From assembly GCA_025351005.1 (NCBI GenBank), contig JANXWS010000089.1, positions 1 through 55,459 of the forward strand: a stretch of DNA of 55,459 bases. Direction: 5' to 3'. The notes under the pieces were generated by a model that was not told where the DNA came from, did not search any database, and saw only the letters and a program-made list of their open reading frames with translations. The translations under genes were made by a program, and so were the position numbers. This DNA is from Pseudomonadota bacterium (lineage in GTDB: Bacteria; Pseudomonadota; Gammaproteobacteria; Steroidobacterales; Steroidobacteraceae). Positions 19,963-29,167 of the stretch are shown here, piece after piece; positions within the stretch are counted from its first letter, which is position 1, and each line of letters opens with the position of its first letter.

Positions 19963-21096
19963 ATGACCGCCTTCGCCCCGATCGACGACATCCTCGCGGA
20001 GCTGGGCGCCGGCCGCATGGTCGTCATCATGGACGACGAGGACCGCGAGAACGAGGGTGACCTGGTGATCGCCGCCGACCGCGTGCGGCCCGAGGACATC
20101 AACTTCATGGCCCGCTACGGCCGTGGACTGATCTGCCTGACGCTGACGGCGGAGCGCTGCCGCGAGCTGCGGTTGCCGCTGATGGTGTCGGGCACGGACC
20201 TGACCCACCGCACCAACTTTACGGTCTCGATCGAGGCGGCCGAGGGCGTGACCACGGGCATCTCGGCGCACGACCGCGCGCATACGGTGCGGACCGCGGT
20301 GCGGCGGGGCGCGCGCGCCGAGGACCTGCGCCAGCCCGGCCACGTCTTTCCGCTGATGAGCCAGCCGGGCGGCGTGCTGACCCGTGCCGGGCACACCGAG
20401 GCCGGCTGCGACCTCGCGCGGCTCTCGGGCTTCGAGCCGGCCGCGGTCATCGTCGAGATCCTGAACGAGGACGGCACGATGGCGCGGCGTCGCGACCTCG
20501 AGCGCTTCGCGCGCACGCACGGCCTCAAGCTCGGCACGATCGCCGACCTGATCCGCTACCGCCTCAGCAAGGAGCGCTCGGTCGAACGCATCGAGGATCG
20601 CCCGGTCGACACCGACTTCGGCCGCTTCCGGATGCTGTGCTACGAGGACCACGTCAACCGCAACGTGCACCTGGCCCTCGTCTTCGGTGCGCTTCCGCAG
20701 GACCGTCCGCCGCTCGTGCGCGTGCAGTTGGTCGAGACGCTGCGCGACGTCGTCGGCGTGCGCGCGCCGCAGCTCGGCTGGCCGCTGCGCGACGCGCTCG
20801 AGCGGATCGCCGCCGACGGCAACGGCGTGCTCGTGTTGCTCCGCACCGACGAGCCGCCCCGCGAGCTGGTCGAGAGCCTGCGCGCGCTCGACGGCGGCGG
20901 CGCGCGAGCGGCGTCCGGGCCGGTGCTGCGCACCTATGGCATCGGTGCGCAGATCCTGAAGGATCTCGGCGTCACGAACATGCGCGTGTTGTCGGCGCCG
21001 CGGCAGCTGCAGGGGCTGGCGGCCTTCGGCCTGACGATCGTCGAGTACGTCGACACCGGCACCGAGCGCGAGCCGGCCCAGGAGGCGCGGGGATGA
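19963..21096 (+). CDS. ribB: 3,4-dihydroxy-2-butanone 4-phosphate synthase with degenerate GTP cyclohydrolase II domain (RibBX type)
   Basis: A 377-residue protein. Residues 1 to about 200 are a complete RibB domain: MDDEDRENEGDLV holds the acidic metal/substrate site and GHTEAGCDLARL the downstream histidine and glutamate. It makes the four-carbon unit for lumazine from ribulose 5-phosphate. The C-terminal 170 residues align with RibA but lack the zinc-cysteine motif; the place of the usual CLTGDVFGSxRCDCG reads ETLRDVVGVRAPQLG. The RQEGRGIGL loop is also absent, while YGIGAQILKDLGV is kept. Such RibBX hybrids are known in Proteobacteria, where a separate ribA supplies cyclohydrolase II. ribH overlaps by ATGA. 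Confidence 0.9.
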   Translation: MTAFAPIDDILAELGAGRMVVIMDDEDRENEGDLVIAADRVRPEDINFMARYGRGLICLTLTAERCRELRLPLMVSGTDLTHRTNFTVSIEAAEGVTTGISAHDRAHTVRTAVRRGARAEDLRQPGHVFPLMSQPGGVLTRAGHTEAGCDLARLSGFEPAAVIVEILNEDGTMARRRDLERFARTHGLKLGTIADLIRYRLSKERSVERIEDRPVDTDFGRFRMLCYEDHVNRNVHLALVFGALPQDRPPLVRVQLVETLRDVVGVRAPQLGWPLRDALERIAADGNGVLVLLRTDEPPRELVESLRALDGGGARAASGPVLRTYGIGAQILKDLGVTNMRVLSAPRQLQGLAAFGLTIVEYVDTGTEREPAQEARG

Positions 21097-21569
21097 GTTC
21101 CATCAGGACGATCGAGGGTGATCTGCTGGCGCGCGACCTGCGGGTCGCGATCGTCGCGGCGCGCTTCAACGAGTTCGTGGTCGAGCGGCTGCTGGCCGGT
21201 GCGGTCGATGCGCTGCTGCGTCACGGGGCGAGCGAGAAGAACCTCGAGATCGTGCGCGTGCCGGGCTGCTACGACATGCCGCTCGCGGTGCGCAGGCTTG
21301 CGCTCAGCAAGCGCTACGACGCGATCGTCGCGGTCGGTGCGGTCATCAAGGGCGCAACCGCGCACTTCGACTTCGTCGCCGGCGAGTGCGCCTCAGGGGT
21401 CGCGCGCGCTTCGCTCGAGTCCGGTGTGCCGGTCGGCTTCGGCGTGCTGACCTGCGACACGCTCGAGCAGGCCATCGACCGTGCCGGCGGCAAGGCCGGC
21501 AACAAGGGCGCGGACGCCGCGCTCGCAGCGCTCGAGATGAGCAACCTGCTGAAGCGCCTGGACAACTAG
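21093..21569 (+). CDS. ribH: 6,7-dimethyl-8-ribityllumazine synthase
   Basis: A 158-residue icosahedral/pentameric enzyme that condenses the RibB and RibD products to lumazine. Motifs are VAARFNEFVVERLL, VPGCYDMPLA and GAVIKGATAHFDFV with the catalytic histidine. GVLTCDTLEQA and NKGADAALAALEM are the usual C-terminal blocks. Its ATG overlaps the ribB stop (ATGA) behind a GGAGGCG-like site inside ribB, so translation is coupled. nusB follows after 3 bp. Confidence 0.97.
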   Translation: MSSIRTIEGDLLARDLRVAIVAARFNEFVVERLLAGAVDALLRHGASEKNLEIVRVPGCYDMPLAVRRLALSKRYDAIVAVGAVIKGATAHFDFVAGECASGVARASLESGVPVGFGVLTCDTLEQAIDRAGGKAGNKGADAALAALEMSNLLKRLDN

Positions 21570-21572
21570 CCC

Positions 21573-22022
21573 GTGGCGCGCGAGAGCGACGCCCGCTCGC
21601 TCGCCCGCTCGCGCCGGGCGGCGCGCAAGCTGCTGGTGCAGGCACTCTACCAGCTGCAGATCGCAGGCCAGGCCTGGCAGGACCTCTACCATCAATACGC
21701 GACCGATCCGCAGGCGGCTGGCGCCGACCTGCGGTTCTTCCGCGAGCTGCTGCTGAACATCGCGACTGGCTACGCGGCCCTCGACGAGACGCTCGCGCGT
21801 TACTCGGACATCGAGCCGGCACGGCTCGATCCCATCGAGCACGGCATCCTGTGGGTCGCGCTGTACGAGCTCCATCACCGCCCCGACGTGCCGTTCCGGG
21901 TCGCGATCAGCGAGGCGGTCGAGCTCGCCCGGCGCTTCGGCGCGACCGACGGCCACAAGTTCGTCAACGGCGTGCTGGACCGCGCCGCGGTCGAGCTGCG
22001 GCCCGGCGAACGCAGCGCCTGA
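21573..22022 (+). CDS. nusB: Transcription antitermination factor NusB
   Basis: A 149-residue all-helical protein that joins NusE (S10) on boxA RNA to prevent termination in rRNA operons. SRRAARKLLVQALYQLQ and the C-terminal EAVELARRFGATDGHKFVNGVLD are characteristic. Translation starts at GTG 3 bp after ribH, so it depends on the same mRNA. The ribH-nusB-thiL order is standard in gammaproteobacteria. Confidence 0.95.
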   Translation: MARESDARSLARSRRAARKLLVQALYQLQIAGQAWQDLYHQYATDPQAAGADLRFFRELLLNIATGYAALDETLARYSDIEPARLDPIEHGILWVALYELHHRPDVPFRVAISEAVELARRFGATDGHKFVNGVLDRAAVELRPGERSA

Positions 22023-22033
22023 GCGTCGCCGCC

Positions 22034-22996
22034 GTGGGCGAGTTCGAACTGATCGAGCGCTACTTCGCGAAGCTCGGTGCGGCTCGCCGGGACGTGCTGC
22101 TCGGGGTCGGTGACGACGCTGCGCTGCTCGCGATGCCTCAGGGCCACGAGCTCGTCGCCTGCGTCGACACGATCGTCGACGGGCGGCACTTCCCGAGCGG
22201 TACCCGCGCCGACGACGTCGGCTGGCGTGCGCTCGCGGTCAACCTGTCGGACCTTGCGGCGATGGGCGCGACCCCGGCGTGGGCGACGCTCGCGCTGACG
22301 ATGCCCGCCGCCGACGAGGACTGGCTCGAAGGATTCGCCGCCGGCTTCGCGGCGCTCGCCGGCGTGCACAAGGTCGCGCTCGTCGGCGGCGACACGACGC
22401 GCGGGCCGCTCGCGGTCACCGTGCAGCTGCTCGGCCACGTCGCGGCCGGGACCGCGCTCCGGCGCAGCGGCGCCGGTGCTGGCGATCTCGTCTACGTCAC
22501 CGGCTGGCCTGGCGACGCCGCGGCCGGCCTCGCGCTGCTTGAGGGCCGCCTCGGCGGCCAGGGCGCCAACCGCAGCGCGCTCGAGGGCAAGTTCCGCCGC
22601 CCGGAGCCGCGGGTGGCGTTCGGCGAGCGCCTGCGGGGTGTCGCGAGTGCCTGCATCGACGTCTCCGACGGGCTCGCCGCGGACCTCGGTCGGCTGGCGG
22701 CGGCGAGCGGTGTCGGCGCGACGCTGCGCGCCCGGGAACTGCCGTTGTCGAGAGCCCTGTACGCACTTGCCGGTGAGCAGCGCGCCCGCGAACTCGCGCT
22801 CGCCGGCGGCGACGACTACGAACTCCTCTTCACGGTGCCCGCCGCGGCGCGCCAGGCCCTCGCGGCGCTGAGCGCGGGCCCAGGGTCGCCGGCCTGCCAC
22901 TGCATCGGCGAAATCACCGCCGGGCGCGGCGTGCGCCTGCTGGACGAGCGCGGCGAGCTCCGGGTACCCCCCGGCTGGGACCACTTCGCGACGTGA
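22034..22996 (+). CDS. thiL: Thiamine-monophosphate kinase
   Basis: A 320-residue ATP-dependent kinase making thiamine pyrophosphate, the cofactor of Dxs encoded 2.4 kb downstream. GEFELIERYFAKL starts the protein after a GTG codon. GVGDDAALL, VDTIVDGRHF, VNLSDLAAMGATP and GGDTTRGP are the PurM-like metal/ATP sites, and DVSDGLAADLGRLA lies in the C-terminal half. The often-adjacent pgpA is missing; instead a kinase gene overlaps the stop (GTGA). Confidence 0.95.
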   Translation: MGEFELIERYFAKLGAARRDVLLGVGDDAALLAMPQGHELVACVDTIVDGRHFPSGTRADDVGWRALAVNLSDLAAMGATPAWATLALTMPAADEDWLEGFAAGFAALAGVHKVALVGGDTTRGPLAVTVQLLGHVAAGTALRRSGAGAGDLVYVTGWPGDAAAGLALLEGRLGGQGANRSALEGKFRRPEPRVAFGERLRGVASACIDVSDGLAADLGRLAAASGVGATLRARELPLSRALYALAGEQRARELALAGGDDYELLFTVPAAARQALAALSAGPGSPACHCIGEITAGRGVRLLDERGELRVPPGWDHFAT

Positions 22997-24441
22997 CGGC
23001 CGTCACGTTTCGGCGCGGCGGAGAAGCGCGATACCGGTCACGGTCCGGCCGCGAGTCTGGCCCTATGCTGGCCCGGAAGCCCGGCGATCGTCGGTGCCGG
23101 GCTGCGGTGGGGAGAGCCGTTATTCGCAACCTGAATACACTGCCGATCGTCCGCCCGGGGACGCCGGCCCGGCCGGTGCCGGAACGGATCGGCAAGTACG
23201 AGATCATCAAGGAAGTCGGCCGCGGCAGCACCGGCTCCGTGTACCTGTCGCACGATCCCTACTACGGGCGTGACGTCGCGATCAAGGTCTACAACATCGA
23301 GGCCACCGACGACCCCGAGAAGGCGCGCGTCGCGCGCAAGATGTTCCTGTCCGAGGCCCACATGGTGGGCATGCTGCAGCACCCGAACATCCTGCCGATA
23401 TTCGACGCGGGCGAGGAGGACGGTCACTACTACGTGGTCACCGAGTTCGTGCACGGAGCCCGGACGCTCGCGACCTACTGCAAGCCGGACAACGTGCTGC
23501 GCGTCGACGACGTGGTCGAGATCATCTACAAGTGCGCCAAGGCGCTCTCCTACGCGCACAGCCGCGGCGTCATCCACCGCGACATCAAGCCGTCGAACGT
23601 GATGCTGACCGTCGAGAGCGACGTCCGCATCATCGACTTCGGCATCGCGATCGTCGCCGACTCGGAGATCTCGCGGATCGAGGGCATCGCCGGCAGCCCG
23701 TCGTACATGTCCCCGGAACAGGTGCAGTCCGCCGACATCACCAACCGCTCGGACCTGTATTCGCTCGGTGCCGTCATGTACGAGCTCCTGACCGGCTACC
23801 GGCCATTTCGCGCCGGCAACCTGTCGAAGCTGCTGCACCAGATCGTGTACGCGACGCCGCCGCCGATCCACACGCTGCGTACCGAGATTCCCGAGGAGCT
23901 CGAGAGCGTCGTCGCGCTCGCGATGCGCAAGGACCCGGACACGCGCTACAAGACCGGCCTCGAGTTCGCCGCCGACCTGACCCGCGTCCACCAGCGGCTG
24001 CGCGCCGACGCCAACAAGATCGACCGCCACGAGCAGTTCGCGATGCTGCGTCGCCTCAAGTTCTTCCACGACTTCTCGCACGCCGAGATCTGGGAAGTGC
24101 TGCGCGCGAGCCAGTGGCAGGACTATGCCGAGGCGGAGGAGATCGTCAAGGAAGGCGAGATCGACGACCGCTTCTATATCATCGTCTCGGGCGCGGTCCA
24201 GGTCGAGCGCACCGGGCGCGAAACCGGCCGTCTCGACACCGGCGAGTGCTTTGGCGAGACCAGCTTCGTGCACGGCGCCAAGCGGCTGGCGACGATCCGC
24301 GCCGCCGGCCAGGTGACCGTGATGAAGGTCAGCTCCACGCTGCTCGAGCAGGTCTCGGCGTCGTGCCAGCTGCGCTTCAACAAGGTGTTCCTGCGCTCGA
24401 TGATCGGCCGGCTGCAGGGCAACGAGGTGGCCGCGAGCTGA
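22993..24441 (+). CDS. Serine/threonine protein kinase fused to a cyclic nucleotide-binding domain
   Basis: The longest reading, from the GTG overlapping thiL, has 482 residues. The Hanks-type kinase domain (about 67-330) has VGRGSTGSVYL, the lysine in VAIKVYN, VIHRDIKPSN, DFGIAIV and SPSYMSPEQ, so all catalytic residues are intact. A CRP-like cyclic nucleotide-binding domain follows (about 350-470), with EGEIDDRFYIIVSGAVQV and GECFGETSFVHG. No transmembrane helix or PASTA repeat is seen, so it should be cytosolic. The N-terminal 60 residues are low-complexity, and the true start may be ATG 23065, GTG 23107, or an ATT at 23122 behind GGGGAGAG. A cNMP or related ligand may control activity (inference). 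Confidence 0.85.
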   Translation: MTAVTFRRGGEARYRSRSGRESGPMLARKPGDRRCRAAVGRAVIRNLNTLPIVRPGTPARPVPERIGKYEIIKEVGRGSTGSVYLSHDPYYGRDVAIKVYNIEATDDPEKARVARKMFLSEAHMVGMLQHPNILPIFDAGEEDGHYYVVTEFVHGARTLATYCKPDNVLRVDDVVEIIYKCAKALSYAHSRGVIHRDIKPSNVMLTVESDVRIIDFGIAIVADSEISRIEGIAGSPSYMSPEQVQSADITNRSDLYSLGAVMYELLTGYRPFRAGNLSKLLHQIVYATPPPIHTLRTEIPEELESVVALAMRKDPDTRYKTGLEFAADLTRVHQRLRADANKIDRHEQFAMLRRLKFFHDFSHAEIWEVLRASQWQDYAEAEEIVKEGEIDDRFYIIVSGAVQVERTGRETGRLDTGECFGETSFVHGAKRLATIRAAGQVTVMKVSSTLLEQVSASCQLRFNKVFLRSMIGRLQGNEVAAS

Positions 24442-24479
24442 GCGCGGCCGGCGCGGTCAGCCGCCGCGGCTCGCTCGAT

Positions 24480-25313
24480 TCACCCGGCCGGGGCGTCCTT
24501 GTCACGCTCGATAAGCGCGTACGCCGAGTGGTTGTGGATCGACTCGAAGTTCTCCGACTCGACCACGTAGGCGCGCACCCGTTCATCGGCGTTGAGCCGC
24601 ACCGCGACGTCGCGCACCATGTCCTCGACGAACTTCGGGTTGTCGTAGGCGCGCTCGGTCACGTACTTCTCGTCCGGGCGCTTCAGGATGCCGTACACCT
24701 CGCACGACGCCTCGCTCTCGGCGACGTCGATGAGCTCCTCGAGCCAGACGTGCTCGTTGATGCGGGCGGTGATGGTCACGTGCGACCGCTGGTTGTGCGC
24801 GCCGTAATCCGAAATCCTCTTCGAGCAGGGGCAGAGGCTCGTGACCGGCACGACGACCTTGATCCAGGTGTCGGTGCGCTCGCCGCGGATCTCGCCGACC
24901 AGCGTCGCGCGGTAATCCAGCAGGCTCTGCACGCCCGACACGGGTGCCCGTTTCATGACGAAGTACGGGAACGCCATCTCGATGTGGCCCGTCTCGGCGT
25001 CGAGCCGCTGCACCATTTCCTTCAGCATCGTGCGGAATGAGTCCACCGAAAGCTCGCGTTCGTGCAGGTGCAGGATCTCGACGAAGCGCGACATGTGCGT
25101 GCCCTTGAAGTTGTGGGGCAGGTAGACGTACATGTTGAAGTTCGCGATCGTGTGCTGCTCGCCGCCGGAGCGGTCCTTGACCCGCACCGGGTGGTAGATG
25201 TCCTTGATGCCGACCTTGTTGATCGCGATCCGGCGCGTGTCGGCGCGGCTCTGCACGTCCTCGATCGGGCGCGTCGTGGCGGGCTTGGGCTCGGCGGTCA
25301 TGACGGGGTCCAT
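24480..25313 (-). CDS. folE2: GTP cyclohydrolase FolE2 (type IB)
   Basis: A 277-residue tunnelling-fold enzyme that opens GTP to dihydroneopterin triphosphate for folate, or for queuosine-type pathways. The metal/active-site cysteine is in [20 protein letters not shown], and the C-terminal glutamate is in [15 protein letters not shown]. FolE2 can use metals other than zinc and is often favoured in zinc limitation; no Zur box was recognised here. It is the last gene of a minus-strand run after dxs (61-bp gap). A second ATG four codons in is possible. Confidence 0.95.
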   Translation of the reverse strand: MDPVMTAEPKPATTRPIEDVQSRADTRRIAINKVGIKDIYHPVRVKDRSGGEQHTIANFNMYVYLPHNFKGTHMSRFVEILHLHERELSVDSFRTMLKEMVQRLDAETGHIEMAFPYFVMKRAPVSGVQSLLDYRATLVGEIRGERTDTWIKVVVPVTSLCPCSKRISDYGAHNQRSHVTITARINEHVWLEELIDVAESEASCEVYGILKRPDEKYVTERAYDNPKFVEDMVRDVAVRLNADERVRAYVVESENFESIHNHSAYALIERDKDAPAG

Positions 25314-25374
25314 CGCAGGTCCTCATTGCCGCCGCGGCGGCCCAAAATCTCCACTGCGCCGGACCGGGCTCCGG

Positions 25375-27270
25375 TCAGGCCCGCTGCTGGCGCGGCTGCC
25401 ACCAGTGGTCGATGCTGAGCGCGAGCCCGGCGGCGTCGAGGCCGGCCGCGGCCAGGTTCTCGGCCCGCGAGCCGTGCTCGATGAAGCGGTCCGGCAACCC
25501 GAGCCGCAGCACCGGCCGGAAGTAGCCGCGCGCCCCCAGCACCTCGAGCACGGCGGCACCAGCGCCGCCGGCGAGCGCGCCTTCCTCGGCCGTCACCAGG
25601 GACTCGTGGCGGTCGGCGATCCGGGTGATCATGTCCTCATCGAGCGGCTTGACGAAGCGCATGTTGACCAGTGTCGCGTCCAGCCGCTCGGCGGTCGCGG
25701 CCAGCGCGCTGACCATGGTGCCGAACGCCAGGATTGCAAGGCCGGAGCGGCCCTCGCGCCGCAACTGCGCCCGGCCGACCGGCAGCGCCCGCATCTCGGC
25801 CTCGGGCGCCACCCCGGGCCCCGTGCCGCGGGGGTAGCGGACCGCGGCGGGTCCGTCGAGCGTCACTGCCGTATACAGCATCTGGCGGCACTCGTTCTCG
25901 TCGGCCGGCGCCATGATCGTCAGGTTCGGCACGGCCCGCAGATAGCACAGGTCGAACGCCCCCTGGTGGGTGGCCCCGTCGCCGCCGACGAGGCCGGCGC
26001 GGTCGAGCGCGAAGGTGACCGGCAGTTTCTGCAGTGCCACGTCGTGAATCAGCTGGTCGTAGGCCCGCTGCAGAAACGTCGAGTAGATGGCGACCACCGG
26101 CCGAAAGCCCTCGCAGGCGAGCCCCGCGGCGAGCGTGACGGCGTGCTGCTCGGCGATGCCGACGTCGAAGTAGCGGTCCGGAAAGCGCCGCGAGAATTCG
26201 ACCAGGCCCGAGCCCTCGCGCATCGCGGGCGTCACGCCGAGCACGCGCCGGTCGCGCTCGGCCATGTCGCACAGCCAGCTGCCGAAGACCTGGGTGTAGC
26301 TCAGGCCCGCGGCCTTGTCGCGGAAGATCTCGCCCTTGCCCGGGTCGAACGGCCCCGGCCCGTGCCACTTGATCGGATCGGCTTCGGCCGGGGCGTAGCC
26401 CTTGCCTTTGCGCGTCACGGCGTGCAGGAACTGCGGCCCCTGGAAGCCCCGCAGGTTGCGCAGCGTGCGCACGAGCCCGAGCACGTCGTGGCCGTCGACG
26501 GGACCTATGTAGTTGAAGCCCATTTCCTCGAACATCGTGCCCGGCAGCACCATGCCCTTGAAGTGCTCCTCGGAGCGGCGCGCGAGCTCCCAGGCGGCCG
26601 GGATGCGCCTCAGGAACTTCTTGCCGCCCTCCTTGAGGCCGGCGTACATCCGCCCCGACAGCACGCGGGCGAAATAGTTGGAGAGCGCACCCACGTTCTC
26701 CGAGATCGACATGTCGTTGTCGTTCAGCACCACCAGCAAGTCGAGGTCGAGGCTGCCGACGTGATTGAGGGCCTCGAAGGCCAGGCCGGCGCTCATCGCG
26801 CCGTCGCCGATGACGGCCACGTGGCGGCGCCTCGCCGGCGCCCGCGGGTCGGGGCCGAGTCGCTCTGCGATCGCCATGCCGAGCGCTGCCGAGATCGAGG
26901 TGCTCGAGTGACCGACGCCGAAGGTGTCGTATTCGCTCTCCGCCCGGCTCGGGAAAGGTGCGAGACCGTCCTTCTGCTTGATCGTCTGCAGCCGCTCGCG
27001 CCGCCCGGTCAGGACCTTGTGGGGATAGGCCTGGTGGCCGACGTCCCACACCAGCCGGTCGAACGGCGTGTCATATACATAGTGGAGCGCGAGCGTGAGT
27101 TCGACCGCGCCGAGGCCCGCCGCAAAGTGCCCGCCCATCGCGCTGACCGTGTCGATCAGGAACGCACGCATCTCCTCGGCGAGCGCCGGCAGCTCCTGCT
27201 CCGGCAGGGAGCGCAGGTCGGCCGGGCTGCCGATGCGTTCGAGGCGTGGATAGCGGTCCGCGGCGGCCAT
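25375..27270 (-). CDS. dxs: 1-deoxy-D-xylulose-5-phosphate synthase
   Basis: A 631-residue thiamine-diphosphate enzyme that commits pyruvate and glyceraldehyde 3-phosphate to the MEP isoprenoid pathway. The ThDP site is [18 protein letters not shown] followed by NDNDMSIS. The transketolase-type glutamate is in [14 protein letters not shown], and [15 protein letters not shown] is typical. Length is normal. It follows ispA with a 50-bp gap, giving the classic xseB-ispA-dxs order. thiL, which makes its cofactor, lies close by on the other strand. Confidence 0.97.
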   Translation of the reverse strand: MAAADRYPRLERIGSPADLRSLPEQELPALAEEMRAFLIDTVSAMGGHFAAGLGAVELTLALHYVYDTPFDRLVWDVGHQAYPHKVLTGRRERLQTIKQKDGLAPFPSRAESEYDTFGVGHSSTSISAALGMAIAERLGPDPRAPARRRHVAVIGDGAMSAGLAFEALNHVGSLDLDLLVVLNDNDMSISENVGALSNYFARVLSGRMYAGLKEGGKKFLRRIPAAWELARRSEEHFKGMVLPGTMFEEMGFNYIGPVDGHDVLGLVRTLRNLRGFQGPQFLHAVTRKGKGYAPAEADPIKWHGPGPFDPGKGEIFRDKAAGLSYTQVFGSWLCDMAERDRRVLGVTPAMREGSGLVEFSRRFPDRYFDVGIAEQHAVTLAAGLACEGFRPVVAIYSTFLQRAYDQLIHDVALQKLPVTFALDRAGLVGGDGATHQGAFDLCYLRAVPNLTIMAPADENECRQMLYTAVTLDGPAAVRYPRGTGPGVAPEAEMRALPVGRAQLRREGRSGLAILAFGTMVSALAATAERLDATLVNMRFVKPLDEDMITRIADRHESLVTAEEGALAGGAGAAVLEVLGARGYFRPVLRLGLPDRFIEHGSRAENLAAAGLDAAGLALSIDHWWQPRQQRA

Positions 27271-27320
27271 CCAACCAGTTTACCCGCAACCGCGGGTCCG
27301 GCGCAGAGGCCCTGCCGCCG

Positions 27321-28211
27321 TCAGGAGGAGCGGCCGACGATGTAGGCCGCGAGCCACGCGAGCATCGCCGCGCGCGCGCCCAACGGCGCGATCGCGGCGT
27401 CCGCCTCGGCGTAGAGGGCGCGCGCGCGCGCGCGCGCCTGCTCCATGCCGGCCACCGCCGGATAGGTGGGCTTGTGGCGCGCCTTGTCGGCCCCGACCGC
27501 CTTGCCGAGCAGCCCCGGGTCGCCTTCGACGTCGAGGATGTCGTCGACGATCTGGAACGCGAGCCCGAGCGCGGCCGCGAAACGGCCGAGCGCCGAGCGC
27601 GTGGCGGGGGCGGTATCCGGCGCAAGCGCCACGGGCAGGGCGATGCTCGCCTCGATCAGGGCACCGGTCTTGCGACGGTGCATTTCCTCGACGTCGGCGG
27701 CCGACAACGTGCGGCCGACCGCACCGAGGTCGATCGCCTGCCCGCCCGCCATGCCGCGCGTGCCGGTGGCGGCGCCGAGCGTGCGGATCATCCCGACGCA
27801 TGCCGCGGCGCTCGCGGGCGCTTCGGCCAGGCTCTCGAAGGCGAGCACCTGCAGCGCGTCGCCCGCCAGGATCGCGGTAGCGTCGTCGAACTGGCGGTGG
27901 CAGGTCGGCCGCCCGCGGCGCAGGTCGTCGTTGTCCATCGCGGGCAGGTCGTCGTGCACGAGGGAGTAGACGTGGATCATCTCGACCGCCGCGGCGGCGG
28001 CGTCGAGCGCGTCAAATCCGACGCCGAGCATCTCGCCGGTCGCGTACACAAGCGCCGGCCGGATGCGCTTGCCGCCGCCGAGCGCGCTGTAGCGCATCGC
28101 AGCGTGCAGGCGCTGCGGCAGCTGGTCGGCCGGCGGCAGGCGCGCCGCGAGGCCGGCCTCGACGCGCTCCTGGTACATCGCGAGGCGCGCCGCCGGGTCG
28201 CCGCCGGTCAC
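27321..28211 (-). CDS. ispA: Farnesyl diphosphate synthase (polyprenyl synthetase)
   Basis: The GTG overlapping the xseB stop (GTGA) gives 296 residues, matching IspA length; the frame is open further upstream without homology. The first aspartate-rich motif is [14 protein letters not shown] and the second is [23 protein letters not shown] binds IPP. It makes geranyl and farnesyl diphosphate for ubiquinone and undecaprenol. An unbroken (GC)10 tract at 27418-27437 encodes an ARARARA helix near the C-terminus. Confidence 0.95.
   Translation of the reverse strand: MTGGDPAARLAMYQERVEAGLAARLPPADQLPQRLHAAMRYSALGGGKRIRPALVYATGEMLGVGFDALDAAAAAVEMIHVYSLVHDDLPAMDNDDLRRGRPTCHRQFDDATAILAGDALQVLAFESLAEAPASAAACVGMIRTLGAATGTRGMAGGQAIDLGAVGRTLSAADVEEMHRRKTGALIEASIALPVALAPDTAPATRSALGRFAAALGLAFQIVDDILDVEGDPGLLGKAVGADKARHKPTYPAVAGMEQARARARALYAEADAAIAPLGARAAMLAWLAAYIVGRSS
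27418..27437. repeat. (GC)10 dinucleotide tract inside ispA
   Basis: Twenty bases of alternating G and C, encoding alternating Ala/Arg near the ispA C-terminus. Slippage by one unit would shift the frame for about the last 35 codons. Such a tract is also prone to left-handed DNA. Confidence 0.8.
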
Positions 28212-28495
28212 GCGGGGTCTTCTTCCGGGGCGTCGTGGAACGGCACGGCCTCGTGGCTGCCGTCGGGCCGCGCCAGCAGCACTTCCACCTTCTGTTCGGC
28301 CGCCGCGAGCGCCTGCTGGCACGCGCGGGTCAGCGCCACGCCCTGCTCGAACGCCTTGAGCGCATCCTCGAGCGGCACGTCGCCCTGCTCCAGGCGGCCG
28401 ACGACGGTCTCGAGCTCGGCCATCGCCGCCTCGAAGTCGAAGGTCGGGGCTGGCGGCGCGGGCGGTGCGGCGGTGACTTTGGGTGCACGCGGCAT
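28208..28495 (-). CDS. xseB: Exodeoxyribonuclease VII small subunit
   Basis: The ATG at 28495 gives 95 residues; a longer frame begins 24 codons upstream but overlaps the promoter-like sequence. The core [34 protein letters not shown]-type helix pair is diagnostic (about residues 20-52). The small subunit binds XseA, encoded elsewhere, in the single-strand exonuclease. A Pro/Ala-rich N-terminus precedes it and a short acidic tail follows. It leads the xseB-ispA-dxs-folE2 operon. Confidence 0.92.
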   Translation of the reverse strand: MPRAPKVTAAPPAPPAPTFDFEAAMAELETVVGRLEQGDVPLEDALKAFEQGVALTRACQQALAAAEQKVEVLLARPDGSHEAVPFHDAPEEDPA

Positions 28496-28521
28496 AGGAC
28501 GTTCCAGGACGACGCGACCGG

Positions 28522-28551
28522 AGAGTAACGGCGCATCGAAGCGCGCGTCAA
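28522..28551 (-). promoter_or_regulatory. Candidate promoter for xseB-ispA-dxs-folE2
   Basis: Read on the minus strand: TTGACG (28551-28546), an 18-bp spacer, and TACTCT (28527-28522), ending 26 bp before the xseB ATG. It lies back to back with the rubrerythrin promoter candidate. Confidence 0.5.
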
Positions 28552-28577
28552 CGCGCGCCAGCGTCACGCGCGGTCCG

Positions 28578-28607
28578 TTGACTGTCGCGATCCGCCGCGT
28601 CTAGAGT
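28578..28607 (+). promoter_or_regulatory. Candidate promoter for the rubrerythrin module
   Basis: TTGACT (28578-28583), an 18-bp spacer and TAGAGT (28602-28607), about 78 bp before the GTG start. This is one of the best sigma70-like matches in the window. No recognisable OxyR, Fur or PerR box was identified by eye. Confidence 0.55.
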
Positions 28608-28685
28608 GCTGCTACCGACCACCGTGCGGCCGCGGGATCCCGCCCGGAACTGCACCCCTCTTCGGATGCCGCAAGGAGACGTCTC

Positions 28686-29099
28686 GTGAACCTCAAGGGC
28701 AGCAAGACTGAGAAGAACCTGAAGGACGCGTTTGCCGGCGAGTCGCAGGCGAACCGTCGCTACCTTTACTTCGCAGCCAAGGCCGACGTCGAGGGCTTCA
28801 ACGACGTCTCGGCGGTCTTTCGGTCGACCGCCGAAGGCGAGACCGGCCATGCGCACGGGCACCTCGAGTACCTCGAGGCGGTCGGTGATCCGGCGACCGG
28901 GCTGCCGATAGGGCCGACGTCGGACAACCTGAAGGCGGCGATCGCCGGCGAGACCCACGAGTACACGGACATGTACCCGGGCATGGCCAAGGCCGCGCGC
29001 CAGGAGGGCTTCGGCGAGATTGCCGACTGGTTCGAGACCCTGGCCAAGGCCGAGCGATCGCACGCCAACCGCTTCCAGAAGGCCCTCGACGGCCTCTAG
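28686..29099 (+). CDS. Rubrerythrin-family diiron protein without rubredoxin domain
   Basis: A 137-residue ferritin-like protein starting at GTG 5 bp after a strong AAGGAGAC site. Diiron ligands are visible as GESQANRRY (first glutamate), [14 protein letters not shown] (E-x2-H type), [11 protein letters not shown], and AERSHANRF (E-x2-H). Rubrerythrins reduce peroxide; the usual C-terminal rubredoxin domain with two CxxC pairs is absent, so an outside electron donor is needed. The next gene encodes a multi-cluster Fe-S protein and the one after is DUF3501. The three are probably co-expressed and may form one redox chain (inference). Confidence 0.9.
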   Translation: MNLKGSKTEKNLKDAFAGESQANRRYLYFAAKADVEGFNDVSAVFRSTAEGETGHAHGHLEYLEAVGDPATGLPIGPTSDNLKAAIAGETHEYTDMYPGMAKAARQEGFGEIADWFETLAKAERSHANRFQKALDGL

Positions 29100-29109
29100 G
29101 TCCGCGCGC

Positions 29110-29137
29110 GCGGTGCCCGCCGCACGGCGGGCACCGC
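29110..29137 (+). other. Perfect 12-bp intercistronic hairpin
   Basis: GCGGTGCCCGCC and GGCGGGCACCGC pair perfectly around a GCAC loop, 10 bp after the rubrerythrin stop and 30 bp before the Fe-S gene. No T-run follows. It may stabilise the rubrerythrin message or lower read-through to the downstream genes. Confidence 0.6.
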
Positions 29138-29167
29138 GGCTGCCGCGATCGCGACCCGAACCGACCG

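Noticed and set aside
27361-27440. CG-rich repeats in ispA as a possible mobile or CRISPR-like element
   Set aside because: Only a simple dinucleotide tract in frame with conserved IspA sequence; no spacer structure.
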